Below, piece by piece: positions 53,720 to 61,878 of a stretch of 64,000 nucleotides of DNA (positions within the stretch are counted from its first letter, which is position 1; the number at the start of each line of letters is the position of its first letter). The stretch is taken from positions 7,006,001-7,070,000 of the forward strand of contig NZ_CP107995.1 of assembly GCF_036116635.1 (NCBI RefSeq). Direction: 5' to 3'. The notes under the pieces are model-generated. The model had not been told where the DNA came from, did no database searches, and was given only the letters and a program-made list of their open reading frames with translations. The translations under genes and the position numbers were made by a program. This DNA comes from Amycolatopsis sp. NBC_00345 (GTDB lineage: Bacteria > Actinomycetota > Actinomycetes > Mycobacteriales > Pseudonocardiaceae).

Positions 53720-54493
53720 AGCCGGTCCGGGGACTCAGGCGCTGCTGGTTTTGGTGGTGCTGCGCCATGATCAGCGATTGACAGATCTTGCCTGGGGGAA
53801 CGGTATTTCGGCGAGCACGTTGCGCCGCTGGGGTCCTGGAAACCATCGCTTTGCTGGCCGCGCGAGCGGTCCGCCTGGGTCGGGTCTTGAGCCGGATGCA
53901 CGCAGTCGGCGCGACCCTGGCCTTGATCGACGGGACCCTGGTCCGGACCCGGCGGCGCACGGGGAAAGCCAACCGTCGCAACTACAGCGGAAAGCACAAA
54001 CTCCACGGCCTCAATGTCCAGGCTGTCACCGATACCGACGGGAACATTCTGTGGGTCTCGAGGGCGCTGCCAGGTAAAACAGCTGACATCACTGCTGCCC
54101 GGCGTCTCAAACTGCTCGACCGTGTGGACAGCGCCGGCCTGGCGGCCGGTGGGGACAAGGGCTACCAGGGATGGCACAAAGACGTTCGTGAACGGGCAGC
54201 TGACCCCGATCACCCCGACCCGGTGGATCAGGTGGTGATGACTCCGTACAAGGCGGAAACCAACCGGCCGTTGACCGACGCGCAGAAGACCGCGAACTCG
54301 GTGTTCGCCGGGACCCGATGCGCGGTGGAACGCGGCTTCGCCGCGATCAAAACCTGGCGTGTCCTCGACCGGCTCCGGATGAACCCACGCCACGCCACCA
54401 CCCTGATCCGGGCAATACTCGTCCTCGTTCAACACGAACAAAGAACCCGCCGAGCAACACCCTGACCAGCACCAACCAGGATGAAAAAACCTC

Positions 54494-54504
54494 ATTGGGG
54501 CGCT
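54494..54504. repeat. Right remnant of the split palindrome
   Basis: ATT (3-bp duplication) and GGGGCGCT complete the right arm of the palindrome that begins at 51955. Confidence 0.8.
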
Positions 54505-54524
54505 CCGGACCCGGCCGGTCGCGC

Positions 54525-54875
54525 TCAGCCGAGCGGCGGTGCCGGCTGGTGGTACTGGCCGCGAGACCGGGGCGGGCCCAGCAGTCTCCGCAGTGAACCG
54601 TCCGGTACGCGGAGGATCTCCTCCAGGTATTCGAGCGCCAGCAACGATTCCGGTCGCTCCGGGCGGCAGCGGCCGGACTGCCAGTGGCTCAGCGTCGCCA
54701 GGCTCAGCGAAGTCCCGCGTCCCCGCAGGCGGTATCTGATGCGCTCGAGGCCGAGCCCGCGGGCCCGGATGGCCGCGCGCAGGGCCTCGGCGAACGGGCC
54801 CACCTCGAGCAGCCGCGCGAGCTCCCGCTCCGCTTGTTCCCCCCGGTCGACCGTCGGTGTCCGCTGACCGGTCAT
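54525..54875 (-). CDS. XRE-like DNA-binding protein, possibly shortened
   Basis: The 116-residue product has an HTH-like core (FAEALRAAIRARGLGLERIR, then SLSLATLSHWQSGRCRPERP) of the type found at the N-terminus of actinomycete XRE regulators, followed by LEEILRVPDGSLRRLLGPPR. Relatives often continue for 150 or more residues. Here the frame ends 31 bp from the right end of the insertion sequence. It may be a short family member or a truncated one. The ATG at 54875 is chosen by homology. Confidence 0.6.
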   Translation of the reverse strand: MTGQRTPTVDRGEQAERELARLLEVGPFAEALRAAIRARGLGLERIRYRLRGRGTSLSLATLSHWQSGRCRPERPESLLALEYLEEILRVPDGSLRRLLGPPRSRGQYHQPAPPLG

Positions 54876-54950
54876 CGCAACACGCTCCGAACCACGTCGC
54901 CTCGAAAACACAGGAGCGTAGGCCGGATCCGAGCTTGATCGGAAGAGCAC

Positions 54951-55157
54951 TCACCCGGGTGCACGCAGTGATCGGCCGATCGCGGCGAAGGGTTCGGCGT
55001 AGCCGGAATTGACCGTGACGTAGGAAATCCCCCACCGTTCCCGCCGGCGGAGAAGGGTTTCCCCCGCCGCAGCCACGTTTTCCGGAAGAACCGTGACCGC
55101 GCCGCCCGGTCCCCGACGGCCATCAAACGCACCGACGGCCCAACGTCCAGAAATCGT
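54951..55157 (-). pseudogene. C-terminal remnant of an LLM-class (F420-dependent-type) oxidoreductase
   Basis: On the minus strand a 68-codon open stretch without a proper start ends LPENVAAAGETLLRRRERWG then ISYVTVNSGYAEPFAAIGRS. This is the usual C-terminus of LLM-class flavin oxidoreductases (an R-x-R-x-x-x-G-x-S-Y-x-T-V strand and a final helix). An in-frame TAA at 55158-55160 stops it upstream and only 58 bp remain to the DtxR gene, so the rest of the gene is gone. The gap 54876-55218 holds nothing else. Confidence 0.55.
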
Positions 55158-55218
55158 TTACCGGCGAGTTCACGGGAGTGTCCACAATGGAGTCGGCGGT
55201 CAAGCCCTCGTCCCGGGC

Positions 55219-55902
55219 TCAGCGCACCGCGACCGACAGCGCCTGCGCGATCTCCTTGCCGATGGCGTGGGTGGCGGCGTCCGGCGGCTGGCCGACCTTC
55301 ACGACCATCGGCCCGCCGAAGGGCTGGCGCTCGACGACCTCGATGCGCTCGCCGAGGCCGATCGCGTGCTCGGTCAGGTAGCGCAGCAGCTCGGGGTCGG
55401 TGTCCCAGACGCGCACGATCTCGCCGACGGCGCCGGGCGGGAGGTCGTCCAGGATGCGCATCGGCAGCTCCTCGACGCTGCCGTCGGGGGCGGGGATGGG
55501 GTCGCCGTGCGGGTCGCGGACGGGGTTGCCCAGCTTGGCCGCGATGCGCTCGACCAGGCAATCGGAGACGGCGTGCTCGAGGGCGTCGGCCTCGGCGTGC
55601 ACCTCGTCCCAGGTGTAGCCCAGCTCGGAGACCAGGTACGTTTCGATCAGCCGGTGCCGGCGCAGCACGGACCGCGCGAGCAGCCGCCCCTCGGCGGTCA
55701 GCTCGATGCCGCGGTACGGCACGTGCGCCACGAGGCCGAGCTGGGAAAGCTTCGTCACCATCCCCGAAGCCGACGACGGGCTGACCTCGAGCCGCCCCGC
55801 CAGCGACGCGTTGGTGACCGCTTCACCCCGCTCGACCAGCCCATAGATCACTCGCACGTAGTCCTCGACCGACGACGACCTCCGGACGGAACCATCTCCC
55901 AT
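55219..55902 (-). CDS. DtxR/MntR-family metal-dependent regulator
   Basis: The 227-residue protein has the DtxR winged helix (SVEDYVRVIYGLVERGEAVT, VSPSSASGMVTKLSQLGLV), a dimerisation/metal domain with EVHAEADALEHAVSDCLVER (the Glu/His ligands) and PHGDPIPAPDG, and a C-terminal SH3-like FeoA domain. The Cys in HAVSDCLVER fits an iron-sensing site as in IdeR, though several MntR-like proteins in actinomycetes look similar. Targets may include the siderophore genes at the right edge. Confidence 0.9.
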   Translation of the reverse strand: MGDGSVRRSSSVEDYVRVIYGLVERGEAVTNASLAGRLEVSPSSASGMVTKLSQLGLVAHVPYRGIELTAEGRLLARSVLRRHRLIETYLVSELGYTWDEVHAEADALEHAVSDCLVERIAAKLGNPVRDPHGDPIPAPDGSVEELPMRILDDLPPGAVGEIVRVWDTDPELLRYLTEHAIGLGERIEVVERQPFGGPMVVKVGQPPDAATHAIGKEIAQALSVAVR

Positions 55903-55953
55903 GCCGCATACGATACGGGGCCGCCCCGGCGCGCCTCCCGCGCGGCGCGACGT

Positions 55954-56394
55954 TCACGGCCGCCAGCGGTACCGGATCCAGCCGGGCACGGGCTCGGCGC
56001 CCAGCCGCCCGTAGAACGCCTCGGCCTTCTCGTTGCCGGCCTGCATGTCCCACTCGACCCGGCCCGTGGTGCGCTCGCGCAGGGCGTCGAGCAGCTCCCG
56101 GCCGAGGCCGTGGCGGCGATGCTCCGGGCGGATGAACAGGTCGTCGAGCCAGATGCCGGGGCGGGCCTCCCAGGTGGAGAAGTTCCAGCTGCAGAAGGCG
56201 AAGCCCGCGACCTGGTCCGGTCGGCCCGGCGGGGTCGCGATCAGCACCCAGGCCTTCGGCTCCGGCCCGAACAGGTACCCGCTCATCTCGGCGCGGTCCA
56301 GCTTCAGATCGTGTTTGTCTTCGTAGACGGCGTGTTCTTCGATGAGCGCGCAGATCTCTTCGGCGTCTTCGAACACGGCTTCGCGGACGGGCAT
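55954..56394 (-). CDS. GNAT-family N-acetyltransferase
   Basis: The 146-residue protein begins VREAVFEDAEEICALIEEHA and has IWLDDLFIRPEHRRHGLGRE as acetyl-CoA-binding core and NEKAEAFYGRLGAEPV at the end. The overall pattern matches diamine acetyltransferase-like enzymes (spermidine/spermine type), but the substrate is only a guess. It is divergent from the TfoX-like gene with 46 bp between. Confidence 0.85.
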   Translation of the reverse strand: MPVREAVFEDAEEICALIEEHAVYEDKHDLKLDRAEMSGYLFGPEPKAWVLIATPPGRPDQVAGFAFCSWNFSTWEARPGIWLDDLFIRPEHRRHGLGRELLDALRERTTGRVEWDMQAGNEKAEAFYGRLGAEPVPGWIRYRWRP

Positions 56395-56440
56395 CGGTGA
56401 GCAGCCTCTTTCTGTCGGTGGTCGTGGTTATCGTGCTGGC

Positions 56441-56761
56441 ATGACTCCGCAGGAGCGGTTCGAGGACCTGATCGACGAGATGCTGGGCACCGAGGGTGTC
56501 ACCCCGCCCACGCCCGGCCGTGGGTTCGGTTCGCACGCCCTGCGGGTGGACAACCGGATCTTCGCCATGTTCGTGCGCGGGCACCTCGTGGTGAAGCTGC
56601 CGCGGCACCGGGTCGACACACTGGTCGACGAGGGCCACGGGATCCGGTTCGACGCCAACAAGGGCACGCCGATGAAGGAGTGGTTCACCCTCGACACCGA
56701 ATCTTCGTACAAGTGGGACGCGCTCGCTCGCGAGGCACTGACGTTCGTCGGCGGGAGGTGA
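56441..56761 (+). CDS. TfoX N-terminal-like protein
   Basis: The 106-residue protein has the TfoX_N pattern RGFGSHALRVDNRIFAMFVR, LVVKLPRHRVDTLVDEG and MKEWFTLDTESSYKWDALAREA. Single-domain members are common in actinomycetes and of unknown function; some are annotated as MmcQ/YjbR-like. The ATG at 56441 is chosen by homology. A minisatellite starts right after its stop. Confidence 0.75.
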   Translation: MTPQERFEDLIDEMLGTEGVTPPTPGRGFGSHALRVDNRIFAMFVRGHLVVKLPRHRVDTLVDEGHGIRFDANKGTPMKEWFTLDTESSYKWDALAREALTFVGGR

Positions 56762-56763
56762 GT

Positions 56764-56958
56764 GATGGGGCGGTGAGTCACGCGGTGGCGGGTCATGGGC
56801 CGCCTCGTCGACCGGAGGTGAGCCATGCTGTGGTGGGCCACGGGGCGGTGAGCCACGGGCCGCTTCGTCGGCGAGCGGCGAGCCATGCGGCAGCGAGCCA
56901 CGGGCTGCTTCGTCGGCAGGCAGCGAGCCATGCGGCGGCCAGTCATGGAGCCTCGTAG
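56764..56958. repeat. 15-bp tandem minisatellite, about 13 units
   Basis: Units such as CACGGGGCGGTGAGC, CACGGGCCGCTTCGT and CATGCGGCAGCGAGC follow one another in a 15-bp register. A 45-bp higher-order unit occurs at 56794-56838, 56854-56898 and 56899-56943. It fills the convergent gap between the TfoX-like gene and the amidohydrolase gene and runs into the latter's 3' end. In one plus frame it could encode pentapeptides ending in SH or RR, but no real gene start precedes it. Confidence 0.8.
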
Positions 56959-58523
56959 CGCAGTTCGCCGCCGACCGCGGTGCCCAGCACCCGGAGATCG
57001 TCCATTCCGGACTCGTCCAGCGGGTTACCGGAGAGCACCGCGAAGTCCGCGAGCTTGCCCGGTTCCAGCGTGCCGAGCCGGTCCTCGGCGAAGGTCGCGT
57101 AGGCCGAGCCGTACGTGTACGCGCGCAGCGCCTCCGCGGGGGTGATCGCCTCCTCGGGGGAGAACGGCGCGCCCGTAGAGGTCCGTCGCCGCACCATGTC
57201 CGCCAGGCCGAGCAAGGGGGCGCCGTCGACCACGGGGCGGTCGGAGCTGGCGGGCAGGACGACGCCCGCGTCGAGGACGCTGCGCAGCCGGTAGCACCAC
57301 GGCACGCGCTCCTCGCCGAGGGCCGCGCGCATGCCGTCGCCCAGTTCGTTCACGAAGCGGCCCTGCGGTGAGGCGATCAGGCCCAGGGAGGCCAGCCGCG
57401 TCAGCTCCGCGGGCTGCAGGACCGCGCAGTGCTCGATGCGGTGCCGGTGGTCCGCGCGCGGCGAAGCGGCCAGCGCGGCTTCGTACGCGTCGAGCACCAC
57501 CGTCACGGCGCGGTCGCCGATGGCGTGGGTCGCGATCTGCCAGCCGGCGTCGTGCGCGAGCCGGATGGTGCGCGCCAGCTCGTCCTCCGGCACCTGGAAG
57601 TAGCCGCGATTGTCGGGCTCGCCCGCGAACGGCGAATGCATCGCGCAGGTCCGCCCGATCAGCGAGCCGTCGGCGAAGAGCTTCACCGGCCCGACGCGCA
57701 GCCACTCGTCGCCGAGGCCGGTGCGCAGGCCCAGGTCCAGGCCGAAGCCGGCGCCGTCGGGCAGGTCGTGCAGCACGCTCGCGGCCACCATCACGGTGCT
57801 CCGCACGCGCAGCACCCCACGCTCGCGCGCCAGCTGGTAGGCGGCCAGCTCGGCCGGCGTCTCGCCGACCAGCCCGCCGCCGATCCCGGCCTCCTGCACG
57901 CTCGTGATGCCCTCGGACAGGTACTGCTCGCTCGCCCGGTCCAGGCCGCGGACCACGGACTCGATCGGCGTCGGGTAGGTCAACGGGCGCAGCAGCAGCT
58001 GGGCCTGCTCACGCAGCAGCCCGGTCGGCGAGCCCGCGGCGTCGAGGACCACGTCGCCGCCCACCGGCACGTTGGCCAGGTCCAGCTGGTCGAGCACCGC
58101 CGAGTTGACCACGGTCATGTGCCCGGACGTGTGCTTGAGCCGGACCAGCATCCCGGGCGCGGCCCGGTCGAGGCCGTGGCGGTCGGGGTGGCCGCCGGCC
58201 AGCTTGTTCTGGTCGTACCCGCTGCCGATCACCCAGCTCCCGGCGGGCAGCCCGGCGGCCCGGCGCGCGACGGCGTCGTAGACCTCCTCGACGCTGCGGC
58301 AGCCGCTCAGCGGCACGTCGTCCAGGCCCATGCCGAACCAGGCCATGTGGTTGTGCGCGTCGTGGAACCCGGGCACCACGTACGCGCCGCCGAGGTCGAC
58401 CCGGCGGCGGGCCGAAAGCCCCTCGGCGTCCTCGCCCAGCGCCACCACCCGGCCGTTCAGCACGGCGAGCGCGCTCTCACCGGTGATCACGTGTGCGTTC
58501 TCGTAAACCGCGTCGACCCGCAT
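56943..58523 (-). CDS. Amidohydrolase, YtcJ-like (Amidohydro_3)
   Basis: The 526-residue protein has the metal-dependent hydrolase layout: small beta-domain at both ends (NAHVITGESALAVLNGRV; GTLEPGKLADFAVLSGNPLD), the HDAHNHM metal site, WQIATHAIGDRAV and HRIEHCAVL with further His ligands, and DRPVVDGAPL near the end. YtcJ-like enzymes deformylate or hydrolyse cyclic amides; the substrate here is unknown. It is divergent from the enoyl-CoA hydratase gene across a short gap with an ATCG repeat box. Confidence 0.9.
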   Translation of the reverse strand: MRVDAVYENAHVITGESALAVLNGRVVALGEDAEGLSARRRVDLGGAYVVPGFHDAHNHMAWFGMGLDDVPLSGCRSVEEVYDAVARRAAGLPAGSWVIGSGYDQNKLAGGHPDRHGLDRAAPGMLVRLKHTSGHMTVVNSAVLDQLDLANVPVGGDVVLDAAGSPTGLLREQAQLLLRPLTYPTPIESVVRGLDRASEQYLSEGITSVQEAGIGGGLVGETPAELAAYQLARERGVLRVRSTVMVAASVLHDLPDGAGFGLDLGLRTGLGDEWLRVGPVKLFADGSLIGRTCAMHSPFAGEPDNRGYFQVPEDELARTIRLAHDAGWQIATHAIGDRAVTVVLDAYEAALAASPRADHRHRIEHCAVLQPAELTRLASLGLIASPQGRFVNELGDGMRAALGEERVPWCYRLRSVLDAGVVLPASSDRPVVDGAPLLGLADMVRRRTSTGAPFSPEEAITPAEALRAYTYGSAYATFAEDRLGTLEPGKLADFAVLSGNPLDESGMDDLRVLGTAVGGELRYEAP

Positions 58524-58535
58524 GCGGCCGACACT

Positions 58536-58552
58536 ATCGATCGATCGATCGA
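58536..58552. promoter_or_regulatory. ATCG-repeat dyad, candidate TetR operator
   Basis: Four ATCG units in a row (ATCGATCGATCGATCGA) make a self-complementary box in the 47-bp divergent gap between the amidohydrolase and enoyl-CoA hydratase genes. TetR regulators of acyl-CoA pathways often bind similar dyads, and a TetR gene closes the operon. Binding is inferred. Confidence 0.45.
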
Positions 58553-58570
58553 ACGTCTAGGCTCGCCCCC

Positions 58571-59314
58571 ATGAGCACCGTGGACCTGACCGTCGAAGGC
58601 GGCATCGCGCAGATCCGGCTGAACCGGCCCGAGCGGCTGAACGCCGTCGCCCCCGTGCTGGTGGACGACTTCCTCACCGCGCTGGACGGCGTCGCCCGCA
58701 GCGACGCCCGCGTGGTCGTGCTGGCCGGCAACGGCCGGGCGTTCTGCGCCGGGCACGACCTCAAGGAGCCGACGCCGGAAGGCGACTCGCGCGCCCGGCT
58801 CGACCGGCTCCAGGACATCACCCGGCGGCTGCGCGCGCTGCCGCAGCCGGTGATCGCCGCCGTGCACGGCTACGCGATCGGCGCCGGCGCGGAGTTCGCG
58901 CTGGGCTGCGACCTGGTGCTGGCCGCGGACGACGCCGTGTTCGCGTTCCCCGAGGTGTCGCTCGGGCTCAGCGTCACGGGCGCGGCGTCGCGGCTGCTGC
59001 CGGTGCTGGTCGGCCCGATGAAGGCGAAGGAGCTGCTGTTGCTCGGCGAGCGCTTCGACGGCCGGCGCGCGCACGACCTCGGCCTGGTCAACGCCGCCGT
59101 CCCGGCCGCCGAGCTGATGGTCCTCGCCCAGGGCTGGGCCGAGAAGATCGCGCACCATCCCGCGGAGGCCGCCACCATGGCCAAGCGCGCACTCGACGCC
59201 GGCCTCGACCACGCCCTGGAGTCGGCGCTGGAGCTGGAAGTCAGCCACGCGCTGGTGACCGAGCACTCGGCCGCCGTCCGCGCGTCCACCGAGGCGTTCC
59301 GGAGCCGGTCGTGA
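58571..59314 (+). CDS. Enoyl-CoA hydratase/isomerase family protein
   Basis: The 247-residue crotonase-fold protein has GNGRAFCAGHDLKEP, the oxyanion-hole segment HGYAIGAGAEFALGCDLVLA and FPEVSLGLSVTGAASRL. The second catalytic Glu position is kept (PEVSLG) while the usual P-G-G is replaced by T-G-A, so hydratase activity may be altered. It overlaps the ligase gene by 4 bp. It likely acts on a ring-derived acyl-CoA with the ligase. Confidence 0.9.
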   Translation: MSTVDLTVEGGIAQIRLNRPERLNAVAPVLVDDFLTALDGVARSDARVVVLAGNGRAFCAGHDLKEPTPEGDSRARLDRLQDITRRLRALPQPVIAAVHGYAIGAGAEFALGCDLVLAADDAVFAFPEVSLGLSVTGAASRLLPVLVGPMKAKELLLLGERFDGRRAHDLGLVNAAVPAAELMVLAQGWAEKIAHHPAEAATMAKRALDAGLDHALESALELEVSHALVTEHSAAVRASTEAFRSRS

Positions 59315-60846
59315 CGCCGCTCGCCCAGGCGGACACCCTCGTCAAGCTGGTCACCCGCGCCGCGCGGCTCTGGCCGGAGCGCACCGCGTGGGTCTTCGAC
59401 GTGACCGGCGAGCGCTTCACCTTCGCGGACGTCGACACCCGCAGCAGCGCGTTCGCCGCCGCGCTGCACGAGCTGGGCGTGCGCCCCGGCGACCGGGTGG
59501 CCGTGATGCTGCGCAACCAGCCCGAGTTCCCGTTGTTGTGGCTGGCGCTGGCGAAGCTCGGCGCGGTGCTCGTGCCGGTGAACACCAGCTACCGCGAGTT
59601 CGACGGCGCCCACGTGCTGCGCCATTCCGGCGCGCGGTTCGCCGTGGCCGCCGGGGAGTTCGTCGAGCTGCTCACGCGGATCGCGCCGGACACGGCGCTG
59701 GAGCGCGTGCTGACGCCGGACGAGCTGCAGGCCACCGCCCCCTGCAACCCCGAGCCGGTCGTCGCCGAGCAGCCCGTCAACCTCCAGTACACCTCCGGCA
59801 CCACCGGCGCGCCCAAGGGCTGCGTGCTGCCGCACCGTTACTGGACCACGCTGGCGATCGGGCTGGCCACCGACTTCCCGGCCGTCGGCGAGGACGACGT
59901 GCTGCTGACCGCCCAGCCGTTCCACTACATCGATCCACAGTGGAACGTCGCGCTGGGGCTCGCGGGCGGCGCCACCCTCGTGGTGCTGGACCGGTTCCAC
60001 CCGTCGACGTTCTGGGCGAAGGTCCGCGAGCACGGCGTCACCTGGTTCTACTGCCTCGGCCTGATGCCGACGCTGCTGCTGCGCCAGCCGCCCCACGAAG
60101 ACGACCGGAACCACCGCGTGCGCGCGATCTGCGCGTCCGCCATCCCGCGCGAGCTGCACGCGGAGCTGGAACGGCGCTGGGGCGCGCCGTGGTACGAGGC
60201 GTTCGGGATGACCGAGACGGGCGGCGACATCCGGGTGTCCGAAGCGGACCACGACGCCGCTGTCGGCACCGGCTGCATCGGCCGCCCGACCCGCGACCGC
60301 GAGGTGATGATCGCCGGCGACGACGGGAAGCCGCTGCCGCGCGGGGAAACCGGCGAGCTGCTCATCCGCGGCATCGGCCTGATGCACGGCTACCACGAAG
60401 ACCCCGAAGCCACCGCGCGCGCGTTCACGGGCGGCTGGTTCCACACCGGCGATCTGGCGAGCATGGACGCCGAGGGCCGGGTGTACTTCGTCGGCCGTAC
60501 GAAGGACATGATCCGGCGCAGCGGCGAGAACGTCTCGGCCGACGAAGTGGAGCGCGCACTGCTACTCCATCCGGCGGTACGGCTCGCGGCAGTCATCGCG
60601 GTGCCGGACGAGCTGCGCGGCGAAGAGGTGAAGGCGTACGTCGTGTGCGAGGGCGAACGGCCGGAACCTGAGGCGCTGGCCGAGTTCTGCGCGGAGAAGC
60701 TGGCCTACTTCAAGGTGCCGCGCTTCTGGGCGTTCGCCGAAGACCTGCCGCTGACGCCTTCGGAGCGCGTCGCGAAGGGCGAGCTGCGCAAGGCGCCGGA
60801 CCTTCGCGCCGGCGCCTGGGACCGGAGCACCGGGGAGTGGCTGTGA
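59311..60846 (+). CDS. AMP-dependent acyl-CoA/aryl-CoA ligase
   Basis: The 511-residue ANL-superfamily enzyme has the P-loop LQYTSGTTGAPKG near residue 160, YEAFGMTETGGDIRVSE (A5), GWFHTGDLASMDAEGRVYFVG (A7, A8 region in parts), and RRSGENVSADEVE with the C-terminal lysine in VAKGELRK. It activates a carboxylic acid to its CoA thioester. In this context an aromatic acid such as anthranilate or salicylate is a good candidate for entry to the pathway at 24-28 kb. Start is GTG at 59311 within the previous stop. Confidence 0.9.
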   Translation: MTPLAQADTLVKLVTRAARLWPERTAWVFDVTGERFTFADVDTRSSAFAAALHELGVRPGDRVAVMLRNQPEFPLLWLALAKLGAVLVPVNTSYREFDGAHVLRHSGARFAVAAGEFVELLTRIAPDTALERVLTPDELQATAPCNPEPVVAEQPVNLQYTSGTTGAPKGCVLPHRYWTTLAIGLATDFPAVGEDDVLLTAQPFHYIDPQWNVALGLAGGATLVVLDRFHPSTFWAKVREHGVTWFYCLGLMPTLLLRQPPHEDDRNHRVRAICASAIPRELHAELERRWGAPWYEAFGMTETGGDIRVSEADHDAAVGTGCIGRPTRDREVMIAGDDGKPLPRGETGELLIRGIGLMHGYHEDPEATARAFTGGWFHTGDLASMDAEGRVYFVGRTKDMIRRSGENVSADEVERALLLHPAVRLAAVIAVPDELRGEEVKAYVVCEGERPEPEALAEFCAEKLAYFKVPRFWAFAEDLPLTPSERVAKGELRKAPDLRAGAWDRSTGEWL

Positions 60847-61478
60847 GCAGTGGCGACCGGGTGCGCGCGGCTGCGGTGAAACTGTTCGCTGCCAAGGGTT
60901 TCCACGGCACCGGCATCCGGGACCTGGCCCAGGAGGCGGAGCTGTCGTCCGCGAGCCTCTACCACTACATGGGCACGAAGGAGGACTTGCTCGTCGAGAT
61001 CATGGCGACGTCGCTGCGGCGCCTGCTCGACGCCGCGGCGAAGGCCACCGCCGGGGCGGGCGATCCGGTGGCCCGGCTGCGCACGCTGGTCGCGCTGCAC
61101 GTGCTCGCGCACGCCGCCCAGCCGGCCGAAACCCGGGTGGTGGACAACGAAGTCGACGCGCTCTCCGATGCCGCCCGTGCCCGCGTCGTCGCGCTGCGGG
61201 ACGAATACGAAGGGCTCTGGGCACAGGCCATCGAGGACGGTGCGGCCGCGGGGGTGTTCCACACCGCGCACCCGGCCGTGACCAGGCTGGCACTGCTGGA
61301 GATGTGCAGTGGCGTCGCGCGGTGGTATTCGCCCCACGGCCCGTTGCCGCTCGAAGGACTCGCCACGCATTACGCGGAATTGGCGTTACGGGCGCTGGGG
61401 CACACGGGTGAGGTGACCGTGACCGATCTGCGACAGTGCCTCGAAGTGGTCGCCCAGGTGTGGGACATGGGCGTTTAG
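60843..61478 (+). CDS. TetR-family regulator of the acyl-CoA module
   Basis: The 211-residue protein has a TetR HTH (AAAVKLFAAKGFHGTGIRDL, then SSASLYHYMGTKEDLLVEIM) and a C-terminal domain of the FadR/KstR2-like TetR_C type that often senses acyl-CoA. The GTG at 60843 overlaps the ligase stop, so it is the last gene of the operon and probably represses it. Confidence 0.9.
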   Translation: MSSGDRVRAAAVKLFAAKGFHGTGIRDLAQEAELSSASLYHYMGTKEDLLVEIMATSLRRLLDAAAKATAGAGDPVARLRTLVALHVLAHAAQPAETRVVDNEVDALSDAARARVVALRDEYEGLWAQAIEDGAAAGVFHTAHPAVTRLALLEMCSGVARWYSPHGPLPLEGLATHYAELALRALGHTGEVTVTDLRQCLEVVAQVWDMGV

Positions 61479-61536
61479 CGGGGCTTTTAGGGGCGTACGC
61501 CTTGCTCAGACGGCGAACGTGGGGGACGCTCGAAGG

Positions 61537-61860
61537 GTGACTGAGCAAACGATCCAACTCGAACTGGACGACTCGGGTCTCGCACCAGGCCTGCCAGCCC
61601 CCACGCACCCCCGCGATCAGGTACAGGACGTGCCGTATCGCCCGGTCGAGTTTCGCGACGACGATCTGCCGACCGCACTGGAGCGTTGTGCCGTGTGGCT
61701 ACGTCAGGCTCAGGAGTGGCTCGGTGAACCGCTCGACGTGCTCGCGATCCACCTCGACTACGACGACCGGCAGGGATCGCCCTACTACGACGTGAAGGTG
61801 CTCTGCAACGAGGAGGATCTGGCGGGCGTGCCGATCGCCATCCGCAACAAGACCGACTAG
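61537..61860 (+). CDS. Conserved hypothetical acidic protein
   Basis: The 107-residue product (TEQTIQLELDDSGLAPGLPA... to VPIAIRNKTD) is acidic, has no signal or membrane segment, and shows a compact core LPTALERCAVWLRQAQEWLG followed by a beta-rich YYDVKVLCNEEDL. I do not recognise the family. A GTG at 61519 is an alternative start. A strong terminator follows. Confidence 0.6.
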   Translation: MTEQTIQLELDDSGLAPGLPAPTHPRDQVQDVPYRPVEFRDDDLPTALERCAVWLRQAQEWLGEPLDVLAIHLDYDDRQGSPYYDVKVLCNEEDLAGVPIAIRNKTD

Positions 61861-61878
61861 TCCCCACGAACCTCGGAC

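Larger units (their letters stand above)
52161..54465 (+). pseudogene. IS5-family transposase, interrupted and frameshifted
   Basis: The 5' part (GLVYQAVLPVSTQTVTMVAG...GSRWRK) ends at the IS256 insertion at 52294. The sequence resumes at 53720 as AGPGTQALLVLVVLRHDQRL in the same frame, because the 1425 bp of insert plus duplication is a multiple of three. A second defect is an extra G in the run GGGG at 53830-53833, after RRW, beyond which the frame shifts to VLETIALLAARAVRLGRVLS. The DDE residues are present downstream (LALIDGTLV, GGDKGYQGW, RCAVERGFAAIKTWRVL). Programmed frameshifting cannot be excluded for the G run. Confidence 0.85.
52004..54493 (+). mobile_element. IS5-like insertion sequence interrupted by IS256-family element
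   Basis: The ends are a 17-bp perfect terminal inverted repeat (GAGGTTTTTTCATCCTG at 52004 and its complement ending at 54493), with similarity continuing another 12 bp. ATT is duplicated at both flanks (52001-52003 and 54494-54496). Without the nested 1417-bp IS and one 8-bp duplication it is 1065 bp, a usual size. The transposase is of the IS5/DDE_Tnp_4 type. The element is inactive by itself because of the insertion and a frameshift. Confidence 0.85.

Noticed and set aside
53820..53840. The GGGG frameshift of the IS5-like transposase as a programmed frameshift signal
   Set aside because: The run is short, no slippery heptamer or downstream structure is evident, and the gene is already broken by an insertion. 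It is treated as decay, though not fully excluded.
56680..56958. A plus-strand frame with SH/RR pentapeptide repeats
   Set aside because: The repeats come from the 15-bp minisatellite. The 5' part of the frame is out of phase inside the TfoX-like gene and there is no independent start with an RBS.
56764..56958. The tandem repeats as a CRISPR array
   Set aside because: The units are contiguous with no unique spacers, are only 15 bp long, and no cas gene is near.
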